This document shows positions 1-8,776 of a stretch of DNA of 64,000 bases, piece after piece. A program made the translations under genes and the position numbers. Source of the stretch: Flavobacterium sp. IB48 (GTDB taxonomy: Bacteria; Bacteroidota; Bacteroidia; Flavobacteriales; Flavobacteriaceae); NCBI RefSeq assembly GCF_016405855.1, contig NZ_JAEFCA010000001.1:333316-397315 (forward strand). Reading direction: 5' to 3'. Within the stretch, counting starts at the first letter, position 1; each line of letters opens with the position of its first letter. Below the pieces are notes generated by a model. The model had not been told where the DNA came from and made no database searches. It saw only the letters and a program-made list of their open reading frames with translations.

Positions 1-132
1 ATTTTCAATGAAATGATTGTTGAAACTGACGCAAAAGATAAAAAAGCAAAAAGAGAAGCTTACGAAAAAGCTTTGTATGCCTCTTATAAAGGAATTGGCG
101 CAATGGATTTTATAAATATTGTTTTGAAATAA
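1..132 (+). CDS. C-terminal fragment of an unidentified protein
   Basis: An open frame enters from the left edge and stops with TAA at 130-132, giving 43 visible residues. The tail is rich in Lys, Ala and Glu, looks helical (KDKKAKREAYEKAL), and ends in FINIVLK. I do not recognise the family from so short a piece. A strong intrinsic terminator follows 33 bases after the stop, so this is the last gene of its transcript and is separate from the next gene. Confidence 0.6.
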   Translation: MFNEMIVETDAKDKKAKREAYEKALYASYKGIGAMDFINIVLK

Positions 133-165
133 ATACCTACACATCTATATAATTTATAATGCTGG

Positions 166-187
166 CCCCACTTTTGTGGGGTTTTTT
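166..187 (+). terminator. Intrinsic terminator after the partial gene
   Basis: Six-base-pair stem CCCCAC/GTGGGG with a TTTT loop, followed directly by six T. It sits just after the stop codon at 132. Confidence 0.8.
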
Positions 188-280
188 ATTATAAATTTTA
201 CACTAATATGAAAGAAAATGGTCTTTTATTAGTTATTTTAGCCGTTTTAAAAGTAAGAATATACACCTATAGAAAGAATC

Positions 281-2302
281 ATGGAAAATATCATTGAACC
301 AGAAAGTTACAAAATTCAAAAACCAGAAAACTGGGCACCTACAATTAACGATGATCAACTTATTGACTATATACAAGAATCGGATTTCTCCAACAAACAG
401 GTCGAAGAAGGTCGCGATTTCTGCTACTTCTTGGATAAAGTTTACTACACAAGCGATACTGAAAATAGCGAATATGCTTGCGTTGCCTACACACTTAACG
501 AACCTTCAAACCTTGAAAGTGCTTCGGTAAGAGATGTTGTTGTTGAAGAAAACGAAACTTATTTGATACACCGAATTAGCGTTTTGAGAGATGGTGTTTT
601 GATTGATAAAATTGCTGATACTAAAATTAAAGTTCTAGATAGCGAAAATCAGAGTGAAGGCGGTATTTTAAGCAGCAACAAAAAGGTAAATATTACGATT
701 AAAGATTTACGCCTTTATGATGTTTTAATTACAGAAGATTCGCGTACAAAGGTCTTTACAGATCGTGATTTTATGCGAAAAGAATTTCTTAAATATGTCT
801 ATGTAACACCTAGCACTTACTGGGCTTACGGCAAATACAAGTTTTCTTTTATTAATGATAGAAAAGAAAAGATTGCATACAAAAAGACATTTTATAGAGA
901 TGAAGAAGGAAATGTATTGCAACCAGAAATTAATTTCTTAGAAAAAGGAGAACGATATGTAATCGAAAAAGAAAATTACATTAACTCTTTTGATTCAAAT
1001 AGAGAAATTGCTCCTTTTATTGATTTTGCAACAAATCGCAACTGGATTGATTTATCAAATTACATTTCTCCTCTTTACGAAGAAATATACAGTAAAGCCT
1101 CTTTGACTGAATTTGCCCCAAAACTGGTAGAAAAACTAGATGCAATTGCAGATCAAGACGAGAAATTACAGTTTGCTATTGATTATGTTCAAAATCACGT
1201 TTACTATATTTATAATGCTGATGAAATGAATGGTCACAAACCGCAAGAACCATCAGTAACTTATGAAAATAAACAAGGAGACTGCAAAGCAAAATCAGTT
1301 TTGTTGAAAGTAGTTTTAGATTATATCAATGTTGATTCTTCTGTGGTTTTGGTTAACTTCAATTCAGATCATTACATTAAATATTACCTTCCGTCACTAT
1401 TGACTTTTAATCACGTTATCGTAAAAATCAATTACAAAGGCGGAGTTTATTTTGTTGATGCTACTTCGAGAGATGAATTTGGACTAATTGAAAATCGTGG
1501 TTACATCTATTTTATGCATTATTTGGAAGTGAAACCAAATCTTGAATTACAAATTAAAGAGCCTTACAAATTTCCTTATTATGGTATAAATGAAAAAGCA
1601 GATTTTAATGCTCAAAACAATACGGGAACACTAAAATTGGTTACGACTTACAAAGGAAACCGTGCCAATTATATGCGTAAATATTTCAAAAACACCAACA
1701 AAAGAGAAATCATTGACAGCTGGAATAATTTCTTGTTCTATACTTTAAATTATTCAAATGATAGAAACGGAACTGATATTAGAACGATTTTTAAAGGTGC
1801 AGCAATCGAAATTGTAAGTGATGACAAAAAACAGAATGAATTTACGATTCAGTATAATGCGTCAATCGAAAATCCGTATTTTACAGATGCAGAGAAAAAT
1901 CGTTTCCTAATGTATTTTGATCGCAATGTGGTTAAAAATGGAGCTCGTGATTTTATGCATACTGACCTTTTGTTTTGGCATAATTTTGACAATGAGAAAT
2001 ACGAAATTAATCTCACGACAGATCAAAAAATAGATACTCAGGAGAAATATACGATTCAAGAAAGTACCATCACAAATCCTTACTTCGATTTTACAAGTCG
2101 TAAAAAAGTAACTAAAAATGGTGCTTCTATAAATATCGATTACAAACCATTAATCAACTTAGAAATTCCGAGTGAGGATTTTGAAGATTTTAGAAATGCG
2201 CATCACGAAGTTGCAGATAGTAATTTCGGAATTGGAATTGACATTATCGAAGAAGGTTTATTGAATATGCTGAAATACAGTTTCAAGAAACGTCTTAAAT
2301 AA
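281..2302 (+). CDS. DUF3857/transglutaminase-like protein, 673 aa
   Basis: The protein resembles the Bacteroidota family with an N-terminal DUF3857 region followed by a transglutaminase-like core. The papain-like triad is visible: Cys335 in QGDCKAKS, His378 in FNHVIV and Asp393 in FVDATS. The N-terminal ~270 residues are beta-rich (DUF3857-like) and the last ~250 are another beta-rich region. No signal peptide or membrane segment is visible at the start, which is unusual because many relatives are secreted; the protein may be cytoplasmic or its start may be misplaced. It stands alone, with terminators on both sides. The substrate is unknown; the fold could serve as a protease, amidase or cross-linker. 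The family call is fairly sure, the function is not. Confidence 0.7.
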   Translation: MENIIEPESYKIQKPENWAPTINDDQLIDYIQESDFSNKQVEEGRDFCYFLDKVYYTSDTENSEYACVAYTLNEPSNLESASVRDVVVEENETYLIHRISVLRDGVLIDKIADTKIKVLDSENQSEGGILSSNKKVNITIKDLRLYDVLITEDSRTKVFTDRDFMRKEFLKYVYVTPSTYWAYGKYKFSFINDRKEKIAYKKTFYRDEEGNVLQPEINFLEKGERYVIEKENYINSFDSNREIAPFIDFATNRNWIDLSNYISPLYEEIYSKASLTEFAPKLVEKLDAIADQDEKLQFAIDYVQNHVYYIYNADEMNGHKPQEPSVTYENKQGDCKAKSVLLKVVLDYINVDSSVVLVNFNSDHYIKYYLPSLLTFNHVIVKINYKGGVYFVDATSRDEFGLIENRGYIYFMHYLEVKPNLELQIKEPYKFPYYGINEKADFNAQNNTGTLKLVTTYKGNRANYMRKYFKNTNKREIIDSWNNFLFYTLNYSNDRNGTDIRTIFKGAAIEIVSDDKKQNEFTIQYNASIENPYFTDAEKNRFLMYFDRNVVKNGARDFMHTDLLFWHNFDNEKYEINLTTDQKIDTQEKYTIQESTITNPYFDFTSRKKVTKNGASINIDYKPLINLEIPSEDFEDFRNAHHEVADSNFGIGIDIIEEGLLNMLKYSFKKRLK

Positions 2303-2313
2303 ATTTGACATAT

Positions 2314-2346
2314 AAAAAACGGGGCCTTTTAGGACCCCGTTTTTTG
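2314..2346. terminator. Bidirectional terminator between convergent genes
   Basis: A-rich left flank, stem ACGGGG(CCT)/(AGG)ACCCCGT with a one-base bulge, then six T. The flanks make it work for both the plus-strand gene ending at 2302 and the minus-strand glycosidase ending at 2354. Confidence 0.8.
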
Positions 2347-2353
2347 TTAAAAC

Positions 2354-4582
2354 TTAATCTGCTAATTCAAAATCAGATCTCAATTTAATATCTGCCGATG
2401 AAGTTCCGATCATTACTTCAAAATCTCCTGGTTCAGCAACCCATTCTAATTTATTATTGTAGAAAGAAAGTTTCTCTTTGTCTATTGTAAATTCGATTGT
2501 TTTAGTTTCTCCAGCATTTAATTTCACTTTCTGGAAATCTCTTAATTCTAATACTGGTCTTACAACAGAACCAAATTTATCTTTCAAGTACAACTGAGCT
2601 ACTTCTTCTCCAGCTACTTTTCCGGTATTTTTCAATTGGAAAGAAACTTTAATAGTTTCGTTGCTTTTTATTTTGGTAGAAGAGAGTTTCAAACCAGAAT
2701 AATCAAACGTTGTATAACTTAACCCATATCCAAAAGGAAATTTCGGAGAGTTCTTCAAGTCGATATAAGCCGAAACGTAATTTGTTGAATTTTCGTCTTT
2801 AGCAGGTCTTCCTGTACTGAAATGATTGTAATAAATTGGCACTTGTCCTACTTCTCTCGGAAAAGTCATAGGTAATTTTCCAGACGGATTATAATCTCCA
2901 AACAATACATTTGCAATTGCATTTCCTGCTTCAGTGCCTAACCACCAAGTGTATAGAATTGCTGGAACATTATCTGCAGTGTAATTAAAAACTAATGGTC
3001 TTCCAGCATTTATTAAAACTACAACTGGTTTTCCTGTTGCCATAACCGCTTTTACTAAATCTTCTTGAACTCCTGGCAAATGAATATCGCTTCGGCTTTT
3101 TGCCTCACCGCTCATATCGTGTCTTTCGCCAATACTTAAAATTACAACGTCAGCTTGTTTGGCTGTTTCAACTGCTTCTGCAAAACCGTCTTTATTGTCG
3201 CCAGTAACATCACATCCTTTTGCGTACAATAATTTAGTGTTTTTGCCTACTTTATTTTGTAAACCGTCCCATTGCGAAACTACCCATTGATCGTATTTTA
3301 CTTCTGGAAGTTCAACAGCCCAAAATCCCATATTGGCTTTGTACTCTTTTACCATTGGTCCAATGAAAGCAATTGTTTTTACACTTTTAGAAATTGGTAA
3401 AGTCTGGTTTTCATTCTTCAATAAAACGATACTTTTCTCTGCCATTTCTCGAGCCGCTTTTCTGTGCTCTAAATTGTTTAATGCTTTTTCTTCGCGTTTT
3501 GCATCAGAATATTTATAAGGATCATCAAATAGTCCTAATTCGAATTTCTTACGAAGAATGCGTCTTACAGCATCATCAACTAAATCAACAGAAACTCTTC
3601 CCTCTTTTACTAATTGAGCTAAATTATAACGGTAAGCATTGCTTTCCATATCCATATCGCTTCCTGCAGTAATTGCAGAATAAGCCGCTTCTTTGAGATC
3701 TTTAGAGTAACCGTGAGCTACCATTTCGCCAATTGATCCCCAATCTGAAACTACGAAACCTTGAAAGTTCCATTTTCCTTTTAAGATATCTCTTTGCAGA
3801 TGTGCATTTCCTGTTGCCGGAATTCCGTTAATATCATTGAACGAATTCATGAATGTTGCTGCACCAGCATCTAAAGCTGCTTTAAAAGGAGGCAAATACG
3901 TTTCCCAAAGCATTCTTTCGCTCATGTCAACAGAGTTGTAATCTCTTCCTCCAACTCCTGCTCCATAAGCAGCAAAGTGTTTTACGCAAGCCATAACCGA
4001 GTTTAAATCTCCCAATTTATTTCCTTGAAAACCTTTTACTCTCGCATAAGCAATTTTAGAACCTAAATAAGTATCTTCTCCTGCACCTTCCATTACACGT
4101 CCCCAACGAGGATCACGACTGATGTCTACCATTGGAGCAAATGTCCAATGAATTCCGCTTGCCGCAGCTTCTGTTGCTGCAACTCTTGCTCCTAATTCGA
4201 TTGCTGCTAAATCCCAACTTGCCGCTTCCGCTAAAGGAAGAGGAAAAGTTGTTTTGTAGCCGTGAATAACATCTTGTCCAAACAACAACGGAATTTTAAG
4301 TCTTGACTGCATTGCCAATTCTTGATATTGTCTGGTATATTTTGTTCCTATAATATTTAACATCGAACCAACTAAACCTTGTTTGATTTCGGCTTGTTTG
4401 TTCGGGTTAATGGTAATTGGTCCAGTTGCCTGATTATCGCCAGTGTATTGATTCAGCTGGCCTACTTTTTCTTCAATTGTCATTTTCTTCAACAGATCAT
4501 TGACTTTCTGATCTATTGACTGCTGCTGTGCCGACGCAATAAGCGAAAGCATAAACAGCGTAACTGTGGTTATTCTTTTCAT
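2354..4582 (-). CDS. bglX: Glycoside hydrolase family 3 beta-glucosidase, periplasmic
   Basis: This GH3 exo-acting beta-glucosidase releases glucose from short beta-glucans. A Sec signal peptide (MKRITTVTLFMLSLIASAQ) is followed by the GH3 N-domain with the KHF motif at 201-203 and the nucleophile Asp280 in VSDWG. The C-domain contains SGEAKSR, whose Glu493 is the likely acid/base. A fibronectin-III-like domain fills about residues 640-735. The 742-residue length fits BglX. It is the last gene of the minus-strand polysaccharide locus, 11 bases after the upstream GH30 gene. As a soluble periplasmic enzyme it would complete hydrolysis of imported oligosaccharides. Family assignment is very secure; linkage preference is not readable from sequence. 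Confidence 0.93.
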   Translation of the reverse strand: MKRITTVTLFMLSLIASAQQQSIDQKVNDLLKKMTIEEKVGQLNQYTGDNQATGPITINPNKQAEIKQGLVGSMLNIIGTKYTRQYQELAMQSRLKIPLLFGQDVIHGYKTTFPLPLAEAASWDLAAIELGARVAATEAAASGIHWTFAPMVDISRDPRWGRVMEGAGEDTYLGSKIAYARVKGFQGNKLGDLNSVMACVKHFAAYGAGVGGRDYNSVDMSERMLWETYLPPFKAALDAGAATFMNSFNDINGIPATGNAHLQRDILKGKWNFQGFVVSDWGSIGEMVAHGYSKDLKEAAYSAITAGSDMDMESNAYRYNLAQLVKEGRVSVDLVDDAVRRILRKKFELGLFDDPYKYSDAKREEKALNNLEHRKAAREMAEKSIVLLKNENQTLPISKSVKTIAFIGPMVKEYKANMGFWAVELPEVKYDQWVVSQWDGLQNKVGKNTKLLYAKGCDVTGDNKDGFAEAVETAKQADVVILSIGERHDMSGEAKSRSDIHLPGVQEDLVKAVMATGKPVVVLINAGRPLVFNYTADNVPAILYTWWLGTEAGNAIANVLFGDYNPSGKLPMTFPREVGQVPIYYNHFSTGRPAKDENSTNYVSAYIDLKNSPKFPFGYGLSYTTFDYSGLKLSSTKIKSNETIKVSFQLKNTGKVAGEEVAQLYLKDKFGSVVRPVLELRDFQKVKLNAGETKTIEFTIDKEKLSFYNNKLEWVAEPGDFEVMIGTSSADIKLRSDFELAD

Positions 4583-4593
4583 AGTTTAAGTTT

Positions 4594-6018
4594 TTACCAA
4601 ACGTAAGTAGCTACTGCTCCAGCATTTAGTGTGGTTGTGGTTTGTTTTTGATTGTATTTAATATTAAATGTTTCTGCCGAAGCTCCATCATTTTCTACAA
4701 TTAAAACAGTTTGACCTGATGGAGTTTTGAAAGCTACATTATATAAGTTGCCTGCAATATTACTACCAATTCTTACCGAACCTTCTGGAACAAATTTAGA
4801 AGCGTGTCCGATAATATAATATCCCACTTCTCTTTTGATGTTTTGATTTTGATCAATCATCAAAGCTCCTTTACAGGTTGAACATCCTCCTGGCGTAAAA
4901 GGTTTGTAGAATTCATCATTTGCTAATCCCCAAGAAAGTGCATTTTTACTCCAGTTTCTCATAGAACCAATAACCACATTTTTCACGCTCCATTTTAAAT
5001 CAGTTTCAAAATTGGTTCCTGTTCCTGTATATTGTTCTGTAAAATACAAGTCTTTATTTGGAAATTCATTATGAACAGTAGTCAAAGCACTAATATCTCC
5101 TTCGTACAAGTGAAAAGCTGATCCTGCTACAAACGAATTTGCTTTTGGATCTCTTAAAATTGTCAAAGGATATTCTGGTTTATTACAGTTGTGATCGTAA
5201 ACAACAATTTTGGTTTTGATTCCAGCTTTCGCGAAAGCAGGCCCTAAATTATTTCCAATAAAATCTGCTTGCTGCTCTGCCAACATCAATAAACTTGGAT
5301 TGTTTCCTGGGTGCAAAGGCTCGTTTTGAGGCGTTATAGCGTCAATAACAATTCCGTGAGATTTCATTGCTTGAATATATTTCACAAAATATTCTGCATA
5401 AACTTGATAGTATTTTGGCTGTAAACTTCCGCCTTTTGAGCTTCCGTTGTCTTTCATCCAAACTGGTGGAGACCACGGAGAACCCATTATTTTAATTTTA
5501 GGATTTATAGCTAAAATTTCTTTTAAAACCGGAATTACATCGTCTAAATCTGGTCCAAGATTAAAATGTTCCAGTTTCAAATCGGTTTGTCCTTCTGGCA
5601 TATCATCATACGAAAAAACTTTTTCATTCAAATCAGATGCTCCAATACTTATTCTTAAATAACTTAAACCAATTGCGTTGTCTTTTCTTGAGAATAATTC
5701 CTGAAGTAAAGCTTCTCTTTTTGGCTTATCCAATTTTTTAATGGCTTGAGCACTTCCTCCTGTTAATGAAAATCCGAAACCTTCTACGGTTTGAAATTTT
5801 TCAGCTGGATTTACTTCAATAGTCTGATTTGAATTTGTTTCTGACGCAAAAGCTAAATCAGTTTGTTTTTTAAGTTTTGAGGTCTCGTCTGTAGTGGTAA
5901 TCCAAGAAGAAACTTTTCCAGTATTTTTTACAGCATTTGTTGAAGATCCACAGTTGAACTGCATTGCAATTAATGGCAGTAAAACTAGAATTTGAAGTTT
6001 TTTGTTGATGTTTTTCAT
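4594..6018 (-). CDS. GH30 family beta-glucanase, lipoprotein (copy 1)
   Basis: A GH30-clan enzyme of 474 residues. The signal ends in a lipobox (MQFNC, Cys23), so it is lipid-anchored. The (beta/alpha)8 core has acid/base Glu233 in TPQNEP and nucleophile Glu328 in YFTEQY, plus the family's VEGFGFSLTGGSA start of the catalytic domain. A short beta-domain closes the protein. It is most like the GH30 enzyme at 8777-10246, sharing LRISIGASDLN, DHNC and the cysteine-containing GG-C-x-x-CKGA stretch, so the two look like paralogues. Such GH30 enzymes include endo-beta-1,6-glucanases, and I favour that activity. It overlaps no neighbour: one base separates it from the upstream gene. Confidence 0.87.
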   Translation of the reverse strand: MKNINKKLQILVLLPLIAMQFNCGSSTNAVKNTGKVSSWITTTDETSKLKKQTDLAFASETNSNQTIEVNPAEKFQTVEGFGFSLTGGSAQAIKKLDKPKREALLQELFSRKDNAIGLSYLRISIGASDLNEKVFSYDDMPEGQTDLKLEHFNLGPDLDDVIPVLKEILAINPKIKIMGSPWSPPVWMKDNGSSKGGSLQPKYYQVYAEYFVKYIQAMKSHGIVIDAITPQNEPLHPGNNPSLLMLAEQQADFIGNNLGPAFAKAGIKTKIVVYDHNCNKPEYPLTILRDPKANSFVAGSAFHLYEGDISALTTVHNEFPNKDLYFTEQYTGTGTNFETDLKWSVKNVVIGSMRNWSKNALSWGLANDEFYKPFTPGGCSTCKGALMIDQNQNIKREVGYYIIGHASKFVPEGSVRIGSNIAGNLYNVAFKTPSGQTVLIVENDGASAETFNIKYNQKQTTTTLNAGAVATYVW

Positions 6019-6019
6019 G

Positions 6020-6859
6020 TTAATCTATTTCTATTAAGACAGGCAAATGATCTGAGGGATATTTTAAATCTTTAGAATCACTTAACACTGCGTGTTTTTG
6101 AATTTTTAGACCACTCTTTTTTGAAATAAAAATATAGTCTAACAATAATGTTACGGGTTCATTGTGTTTAAAATCGTTGAAAGTTCCTGAAGGTCCAAAA
6201 GGTTTTTCTATTGAAACGTCTTTAGTATCATCCATCAATTTCTTGATTTCTCCAATTTGCGTTGTATTGGGTTCAGAATTGAAATCACCCATTAGAAAAG
6301 CAGGATAATTTTTTGTATTCAATTCTTTTATTTTAGAAAGAGCAAGCTGTACGCCTTTAACCCTTGCTTCTTCTCCCATATGATCTAAATGCAAATTGAA
6401 AACCCAAAATGACTTTTTAGTTTTTAAATCTTTAAAGAGTCCGTATGTACAAACTCTGTTGCAGGCTGCATCCCAACCTCTTGAAACTACGTTTGGGGTT
6501 TCAGATAACCAGAAAGTATTTGATTGCTCAACTTTAAAACGGTCTTTTTTGTAATAAATCGTACAAGCTTCTCCTAAACCTCCTTCTTCTCTTCCTACTC
6601 CGAATTTGTTATAATTTGGCAAAGCCGATGCAATATCTAAAACTTGATTTGGCGTTGCTTCCTGAACTCCGAAAATGTCTGGGCTGTAAAAACCAATTTG
6701 AGATGTAAAATAATCCTTTCGGTTTGGCCAAGCATTTTCTCCGTCTGAAGCAACGTCCAAACGGATATTATATGTCATAATTTTTAAATTCTGACCATAA
6801 AATGAGTTCACGGTTAAAAGCAGAATTACTGCAAAAACAAGTTTGTTTATCTTTTTCAT
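6020..6859 (-). CDS. Secreted endonuclease/exonuclease/phosphatase-fold hydrolase
   Basis: A 279-residue metal-dependent hydrolase of the EEP (DNase I/sphingomyelinase-like) superfamily. A signal peptide (MKKINKLVFAVILLLTVNSFYGQ) is followed by all the usual motifs: Asn31 in TYNIR, Glu67 in VQEA, His157/Asp159 in NLHLDH, Asp192/Asn194 in GDFNSEP, and Asp270-His271 in SDHLP. Secreted EEP proteins recur in Bacteroidota carbohydrate loci, but their substrates are seldom known. Here it lies inside the glucan operon, one base upstream of a GH30 gene. It may remove phosphate or phosphodiester groups from cell-wall material; this is a guess. Confidence 0.85.
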   Translation of the reverse strand: MKKINKLVFAVILLLTVNSFYGQNLKIMTYNIRLDVASDGENAWPNRKDYFTSQIGFYSPDIFGVQEATPNQVLDIASALPNYNKFGVGREEGGLGEACTIYYKKDRFKVEQSNTFWLSETPNVVSRGWDAACNRVCTYGLFKDLKTKKSFWVFNLHLDHMGEEARVKGVQLALSKIKELNTKNYPAFLMGDFNSEPNTTQIGEIKKLMDDTKDVSIEKPFGPSGTFNDFKHNEPVTLLLDYIFISKKSGLKIQKHAVLSDSKDLKYPSDHLPVLIEID

Positions 6860-7015
6860 GTTAAAAAATTTTAATCTTGTAAAGCTAGTGTTTACGAGGC
6901 TTTAAAGAGAAAAATCTATTTAAAAGTTATGTTAATTGTATACTCGTCCATAATCATTTTCATCTTTTTATTATTTAAATGATTTATTTAATATTAAAGC
7001 AACTATTATTCTTTT

Positions 7016-8758
7016 TTACTTCTTCGTTTTATTAATAGCAAAGTCAAAATAGTTCAGATTAAAACCTCCTTTTTCAAATACAACTTTTACTTTGTTTGAA
7101 CCCGATTTTAATGCTATATCAGATAAAATGACAGTCTTCCATTTATTGTCTCCAGCAGTTGCAGAAAGTGTAATTTCTTTAGATTTTATTCCATCAATTT
7201 CTACATACAATTTCCCTTCAGCTTTTTCGCTTGAATAACGAATAGCAACATTATAATTTCCCTGTTTTGCATCAACGGTATATTGAATCCATTCTCCATC
7301 TTCGATAAATGAAACTTGATAACCGTTTGAATCTTTGTCTTTACAAGGCAAAATATCAACTCCGTCATTTCTCATGCTGTTGCCAAGATTCCATCTTTCA
7401 TCTTTTCCGGTTACTGATCTATAATTTACAAAATCATTGTCGAAGTAAGCTTTTCCATTGGTTCCTAAATCATAGTACGTTGCAGCAATTTTTCCTGGAA
7501 CTGTATTCTTTTTGTATGGTTTTGTATCGTCTGTTTGCACTTGTCTAAACATGGCATCTACAACATCTGGTTTAACGGTTACGTTTTCCATTTTATAATT
7601 GTCCGCTATTTTCATCAATGTTTTTTTAGCGAATTCTGGAGTTGGTTTTTGGCCGCCGTCTCTCCAATATTTCAAGAGAACATCATACTCTGGAATTTTA
7701 GTAACAGAGGCTACTCCTGCAATGTTGTCTATTTTTTTCATTGGCCAGAAAGCCCACCCAATATTGTTACTTTCAACTAAAGTCAAAACATCTTTGAACC
7801 AAACATTAGAGTTTTCTCCACTTTCTCCCATCCAAATTGGTACATTGTATTTCTCTCTGTAACCTAACATCGTTTCGATTGAAGCTTTGTCATTATAGTT
7901 CCAATATTTGTGAAAGCTTAAAGCTAGATTATCATCCCAAAGAGGAAAAATTCCGTTATAATTATTTCCCCAGCAATTTCCTTCAATAAAAATTAAATGA
8001 TTTGTATCTACTTCACGAATGGCTTTTGTAACAGCAACCATTAAATCTCTTAAAGGTCCGTTTGAATTTTCGTCGCAACCATTTTTGTTTGATCCGGTAA
8101 AATTCCAGTTTGGTTCGTTGATAATATCGTACGCTCCAATCCAAGGATTATCTCTGTATCGAGAAGCCAGTTTTTTCCATAAAGCAATCATTTTTTTCTG
8201 ATTGGTCTCACTTTGCCAAAGTCCAGGTTTTGTGGTATCAAAATCTGAAATCGCAGCATCATTTCCTTGTCCGCCAGGAGCTGCGTGTAAATCTAAAATC
8301 AAGTAAATTTTATTTTCGGCACACCACTTCAGTAAATTATCTGTCATGGTGAAACCTTCTTCAATCCAAGTGATTTCTCCATTTTTCTCCTGCTCGATTG
8401 GCGGAGTATACAAATTGTAATGCATAGGAAGACGAATAGAGTTGAATCCCCATTTTGCTAAAGAGTCAACATCTCGTTTCGTAATTCCGTTTGCTTTGTA
8501 TGCCGCATAGAATTCTTTTGTTCCTTCTTCGCCGATAACTTCCTGTATTTTTTGTCTAATTTGATATTGCGGACTAGCAAATGGTTGAGTCTGTAACATA
8601 TAACCCTCTTGCACCATCCATCCACCAAGACCCAAACCTCTTAAAAGAACATTTTTACCATTTCCATCTACTATTTTTTGTCCGTCTCTATGCAAAAAGC
8701 CTTGTGCCAAAGAGGCAATCGAAACAAAAAGCAACGATGTTAAAAGTATTTTTTTCAT
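7016..8758 (-). CDS. GH5 endoglucanase with C-terminal CBM6-like domain
   Basis: A secreted two-domain glycosidase of 580 residues. The signal peptide ends near ASLAQ. The GH5 barrel covers about residues 25-370, with acid/base Glu215 in INEPNWNF and nucleophile Glu312 in WMGESGEN, and RLPMHYN upstream. A linker leads to a beta-sandwich (about 430-577) with the features of CBM6: GYQVSFIEDGEWIQYTVD and a closing FNLNYFDF. GH5 enzymes of this type act on beta-1,3- or beta-1,6-glucans as well as cellulose; the locus context favours a beta-glucan. A 156-base gap to the next gene downstream holds no clear terminator, so cotranscription remains likely. No lipobox is seen. Confidence 0.88.
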   Translation of the reverse strand: MKKILLTSLLFVSIASLAQGFLHRDGQKIVDGNGKNVLLRGLGLGGWMVQEGYMLQTQPFASPQYQIRQKIQEVIGEEGTKEFYAAYKANGITKRDVDSLAKWGFNSIRLPMHYNLYTPPIEQEKNGEITWIEEGFTMTDNLLKWCAENKIYLILDLHAAPGGQGNDAAISDFDTTKPGLWQSETNQKKMIALWKKLASRYRDNPWIGAYDIINEPNWNFTGSNKNGCDENSNGPLRDLMVAVTKAIREVDTNHLIFIEGNCWGNNYNGIFPLWDDNLALSFHKYWNYNDKASIETMLGYREKYNVPIWMGESGENSNVWFKDVLTLVESNNIGWAFWPMKKIDNIAGVASVTKIPEYDVLLKYWRDGGQKPTPEFAKKTLMKIADNYKMENVTVKPDVVDAMFRQVQTDDTKPYKKNTVPGKIAATYYDLGTNGKAYFDNDFVNYRSVTGKDERWNLGNSMRNDGVDILPCKDKDSNGYQVSFIEDGEWIQYTVDAKQGNYNVAIRYSSEKAEGKLYVEIDGIKSKEITLSATAGDNKWKTVILSDIALKSGSNKVKVVFEKGGFNLNYFDFAINKTKK

Positions 8759-8776
8759 ATAAAATAGTTTATCAGA

